A stretch of DNA of 64,000 nt, from NCBI GenBank assembly GCA_002633005.1, contig NMRA01000797.1, forward strand, positions 33,255-97,254, given 5' to 3'. The translations under genes and the position numbers were made by a program. Each line of letters begins with the position of its first letter. The stretch's first letter is position 1. A model generated the notes under the pieces. That model had not been told where the DNA came from, made no database searches, and was given only the letters and a program-made list of their open reading frames with translations. This stretch comes from Phoronis australis. Lineage: Eukaryota; Phoronida; Phoronidae. This document shows positions 54,801 to 60,800 of the stretch, one piece after another.

Positions 54801-57800
54801 AAATCGTCTGCTATGCCAACCAACGGCAATCCACTATAACCGATTTATGTTTAGCAAGACCACATCAACCGAAGTTTTTTATACGAAATAGTTTATCACG
54901 TCTAAAAAGTTCAAATATTTTTGTTCTATGTTCGTCACGTCGTGGATAATTGAATTTTAAAACTTTTTTTTTTGTACTCAAGTGCGTCTACAACTGTCTC
55001 ATAACATAAGACTATTTTGTGTCTTCATATTTTGTAATATGTAGCTGGTTTGACATCACTTGAGTTGTAACATGCCTATGCCATGCATTGCTAATTTGTT
55101 TAAGTTTACTTATTCTATCACCTCAATGATATTTACTAAGTTTTACTAGTTGAAATTAGGGATTTTATATTTTCTAAAGTTGCATGAAACAGGCAAAGAA
55201 ACGTGTATGAAACATTGCAATCTACTCTTCTTCATTCCTAGCAAAATATTCCTGAAGATGCGACATAATTTCTGTAGAGTACTTTGAATCCCTCTCCTGC
55301 CATAGTCTGTTCCTAATACAAGTTTTTTTTTAGTTTATATAAATGTTGAGTGATACAAAACTATTCATACAGAGACCACACTATGCCGGACACTTTCCAA
55401 TTTCTCTTGCGGAGTATCCTTTACCCAGACACTACCACTACATGATTCCCGGGTTAAGGTCTTGTCTATGATGAGTAAACTTGCGTAATGCACCAAACTG
55501 CACCCAATTACATCTAGTTTTTCAAATTTTGCCTGGGGAGGGTCTCCCCCCGCGGTGGGAGGATCTCACTTCATCCTATGCTCGCATGTGGCGCAGTTTC
55601 CACATACGCGTCGAGCATTCACCACCACGCTCCTTTTGAAACCCAGGCAACGGGAGGGGGGGTCCCATTCCTCATATTCGCATGCGGCAAAGGGCTTTGC
55701 ACACCGTTTTGTCCATTCACCACCACGCTCCTTTCAAAACTCAGGGGAGACCTTAATTTAGCACTTAAAATATTTCCAAAATTTTATGAGATGGAATAAG
55801 CAGTGTGCTCTGACAAGAGTTGCACCCATTGTATGCACCTGGGAGTTGATGATTACGATTCACCAAGTCTAAAGTCATGTAATAATTTTTAAAGTGCTTA
55901 GTAATTTAGATAAATACGTAAACCTGGCCTAAGTATTATGATTGTTTTTGACTTGAGGATTTTAATTTTAATCTGTGTCCAAAACATCAAAATGATGTCA
56001 TAAAAACAAGCAAACTGATTTCAAGACCCACCATATTTCTTATGATATTCTCTTTCTGCCTGCTTTTTCTGTGACCACTGCAGGTATGGTTGAAGCTTGT
56101 TCTTCACAAATATCGCCATGATGACACCAAGCACTAGGAACCAGCCATAAGACTGGAGGAATTGTACAGCTATAAAAAATAAATGGTTACTTTTCATTTG
56201 CATTCCGTTGAACATAACAGCTGGGAAACAGGCATAAAAGTAAATATACGGTAATTATTCACGTAACAAATAAAACACAACACATAGCCGATAAATGAAA
56301 TTTGATATGTCAAATTTCTCCACAAAAATATAAATTACCGGTAAGTAAACTTTAGACTCTGACTAATGATAGCATGATTTGTTGAGTTTAAAGCATTACT
56401 CATCACTACTGTAATACAAGAGCAACGCAGAGCGTTGAAATGCGCCGACGAATGCATCGCAAATGGTGTGCTTTAGGATTGTTTATTTGTGTCATAAAAA
56501 TGGCCACTAGATGGCGCAAAAACGTACAATCCATCTGAAAATGGGAACATGTCATAGCTTCTTTATTAAAAAGCTATTCATTAAATTTCATAGAAATCTG
56601 TCACAGAACTTCAGAGAAACATTAAGGAAAACAGAAGATAAAAAGAAATTGCCAATAGGAAGCACAGTGTTCATTGGATCCCCCTGAAAGTCGTCATTGT
56701 CTGTTGTTAGCTTCAATACACTTACAAAATATAATAAAGATCCAGCAGTGGGTTTAGGAGATACAGCTATGGGGGCAAAACAAAACAAAACTACCACAGT
56801 AGTAAAGTCGTCATCGTCAACCATCCTCTTCACACAGAGAAATAAACGCCAATTTTCAAAATCATCCTAAGAATGATTTGGTTGACAGAGGGGTATACAC
56901 CAAAGAGAGACTCAAAAACAGCAAAAATGGCCACTAGGTGGCGCAAAATACCTTGATTCCATATAAAAATGGGAGGATAGTGTCATCTCATCAGTAGATG
57001 CCTGTATTCAAAATTGTATGAAAATCCGTTGAGGACCTTTGAAGATACAGAGGTAAACGTAAAGTCTTAAATTGCAACCAGGGGGCACGCCAGTAGCCAC
57101 ATATGACCGAAAGTTGTCGTTGTTCTTTGTCACCATCATATAAATACACTTGTTAATTTAGTAAAGATCCTGCAAACGGTTTAAGAGATATAGCCATGGG
57201 CGCAAAAAACCCAAACTGCCACTAGGAGGTGCCACAGTAGCTGAAGTCATCAGAAAATATTGTCAGCCATCCACTTCATAGTAAAAACATGCATGCCAAT
57301 TTTCACAATTATCCTGAAAGCGATTTGGTTGATAGAGGGGAGAACGCCAAAAAACAGACTCGAAAACGGTAAAAATGGCCACTAGGTAGTCGAATCCATC
57401 TGAAAACAGAAAAATAGCGTCACCACACTAACAGAAGCCTGTAGGCCAAATTTTTTAAAAATACGCTGAGGACCGTTGAAGAGGTTAACGTAAAAAAAAA
57501 TAAATTGCCACCAGGGGGCACACCAGTTGTCAAATCATTCCTAAAGTCATCGTCATCCTTTGTCAACATCATACAAATGCACTTACTAAATTTAGTAAAG
57601 ATCCTGCAGACGGTTTAAGAGAAACAGCCATAGGTGCAAAAAACAAAGCTGCCACTAGGAGACGCCACTAGGAGGTGCCACAGTCGTTGAAATCGTCGGA
57701 AAATCATCGCCAGCCATCCTCTTCGTAGTAAGAACATACATGCCAACTTCCACAATCATCCTTAGAGCGGTTTGGTTGATAGAAGGGTAGACGTTTAAAA

Positions 57801-60800
57801 ACAGACTCGAAAACAGTAAAACTGGCCACTAGGTGAAGCAAATTACATTGAATCTATTCAAAAATGGGAGGATAGCGTCATCTCACTAATAGATGTCTAC
57901 ATGCCAAATTTTATGAAAATACGCTGAAGACCTTTGGCGATATAGAGATAAGCGTAAAAAACTAAAATTCCCACTAGGGGGCACACCTGTAGTCGGATCC
58001 GTCCGAAAGTTCGCTCATGCTGTCCCATCCATGAAAGGATGTGCAAAATTTCATGAATGTATGTCAAACGGTTATGGAGTTAGAGCAGCGGACGCCGCAC
58101 ACCGGACAAACAGAGGCCGGACAGACACCGACCGAGATAACGGCATAATGCCTCCACACATAAATATGTGGGCCCATAACAATGCATTTTGATTATTCTT
58201 TGTTACATAAGGACTCAATCTTACCTCATACTGGCTCACTATGTGGGCCATGTCATTAATGTTTCTGATGATGTCCATGTTCATAGTAATGGTGACTTCA
58301 GTAGCTTACAGCAAAGTATCAAGCAAACAATGGTTTACTTGACACCATATACTTATGGCATTCAGCTTTTTAACTCATGCTTCCATTTCAAATTTCAAAG
58401 ACGGACATGAAATAAACTCGCATCATGGTTCAGGCACAATTATCAATTACTTGATTCATGATCATGGCAGTTTTCGAGTTTAAGAGAATCCCCACAGATA
58501 TTTGATCTTCTATGAGCTGGGATACGACATCATATCCCCTGGTGGTGCAATGTAAAACTGGCCAGTTGCCGGTTTGGGCGACTGGACAAAGGACTGTTTG
58601 AAAAAAGTTTGATAATTTGCCTTAAAAGCTTCTGGTGGAGATGTTGGTCACTGTCTACGTGTCACGCACAGCCAAAGAATTGCTACTAAACCCTTGTAGT
58701 ATACTGGGACCAGTTGAGATGGTGATGTACTGTTAGACACTGTCTGAAAATTTGTATGCAACCCCACCAGTTGTTAGCAATACGATATATATATTTTAGA
58801 AGTTTCATGACAAGGTGATAAACGAAAATATCCAGCCAGTGCAAAACTTCGAGGTCTCTTTGAAGTATACACCCAGACGCCGCTATTTCCTAGTTGTAGT
58901 TGTATTTTGACATTCTGATTTCTATTTCCAATAGTACTGGTCTGAGCACAGGCACCTTTTATCAGCCACTCATGTGATACTATAATAAATATATATATTA
59001 TAGTACATAATACCAGCTGAGGCGAGTGCCTGTGCCTAGTGTGGCTAGACAGTGAGCACAGTCTCTAGCTCAGGCCAGTAGCGAAGGTGAAGCTTCTATG
59101 GGAAACTTTTCGGTGAATTATGCTTCACATTGATTAAAACATCAAAGTCACAAGAATCAAGAATCAACTATCTTGAGTTATTTGCAGGCCTTTGTGCAGC
59201 GTATGTCCCGGGGGTCCAAATGGATGCCCTGGCACTAATATGGACGCCCTGGCAAGGACGCCCAATGTGTCATTTGGACGCCCACTATCAATTGGAACCT
59301 TTCAAGTTTGGACACACACATTGTAATGCTTACTAGGAAGCCTATGAAGACTCACAGTGGTGGCTCTTTTTCAAAGCAGGAAGAAATATACAAGGTATAT
59401 ACAAAGTATATGTTGCTATGCTCACACTTGGTTGATAGCATTGTAAAAGTCTTGGTCTACACAGTTTTTTTTAGTAAAAATGCTCACTACAGAAGGCTGT
59501 TTTGTAAACTTAGATGTAAAAACCTTGGTTTATGCATTTTTGTAAAAAAATCTGTTTGTTTGAGGGGATTGCTGGGTGGGGGGTTACTAGTACGCGTCGG
59601 AATCGTGGACGCCCTGGAATATTGGGAACCCCATTTTGGACACCCTATTTTCGAAATCCTGGATAAAGGCCTGGTTATTTGACGTCGTTTGGCCAGTTGG
59701 ATGACGTTTACGACATTAAATTTAACAGAAACATGGAGAAAAAAGGAACTTAAGCTAAACATGAAGAATAACACCGAGATATCGATGTAAATAAAAGTTA
59801 AGTGATGTCATAATCACTACAGTCTAGACCCACAAAAATAATGCACAAACAATAATAGATACATGTGAAAATACTACAATCTAGAGAAATCACAAGTGTA
59901 CAAAAATGCTGTAATACACTATTTACAACATAACCTGGAGTGTTTACTAACAGAACAGCTGCATTTGGGTTTGTCCAGGTCTGTATCAGTCTACGGAAAA
60001 CAGTGAAAGACTTTGTTGTGCGTAACTCGGGTAGATTGTTCTAGACCCAATCAGCCTCGAAGTGAGAAGATTCTTTACCGTACTTGACAGATTTAACTTG
60101 AGGTATATTTAAAAGGTCGTCCTGGCGAAAGGCGATTGTTTTCTTGTGAATGAAGTGTCTTGGGAGATTTGCCATGAAGAATTTTAAATTCTTCAATTAC
60201 TTAATAAGTCGAAGCCTTCAAAGGTGAAGGGGTGGTTTGTTAGCTAGTGAGAGTAGTAAGTTGTTCATGCATGCTATACGTTGTAGACAAAACAGAGGGC
60301 TCTGAGTTGTATTTTTTCTAGTTTAAGTGTAATTTCTTTGAACAAAAATGCCATGAGAGGGGACAGCAGTGGAAATTTAAAGAATGAAGGAGTGAAAAAT
60401 GGCAAGTCTGCTGTTAATCGTATAGTGCTGTCCATTTCTTTTTTTAGTTTTCAGGCCATTTATTTGTCGAGAGGGGACTGCTCAGAGTAAAAGTTTGATA
60501 ACAGAAGAAAGTTATGGTCTGCTAAGCCTTGGGTGTCCCCCTTGGCCTTAGTGCAAAAGGTTCTTATGGCAACGTGACCTTGATCAGTCTGGGGCGTTAT
60601 TCGCCGAAAAGCTTCCGACATATGAAGCACCTATAGGAGCTTGACCGTCTGTAGTTCAACTAGAGTATAGAGACGGTTGTCATTGACTGTCTAGTGTATG
60701 GACTCTAGTCTGGAGTCTAGGCTGGCCATACAATCCATTCACAAATTCGCATCTTTAAATTTCTCACCCATCTGTAGCCATTCTTTAACGGCCTGTGGAG

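Noticed and set aside
59308-59682. 124-codon plus frame and its antisense partner
   Set aside because: Both lie inside element C; the equivalent frames at 19535-19786 and 30760-31086 arise from the other copies and are not conserved as proteins.
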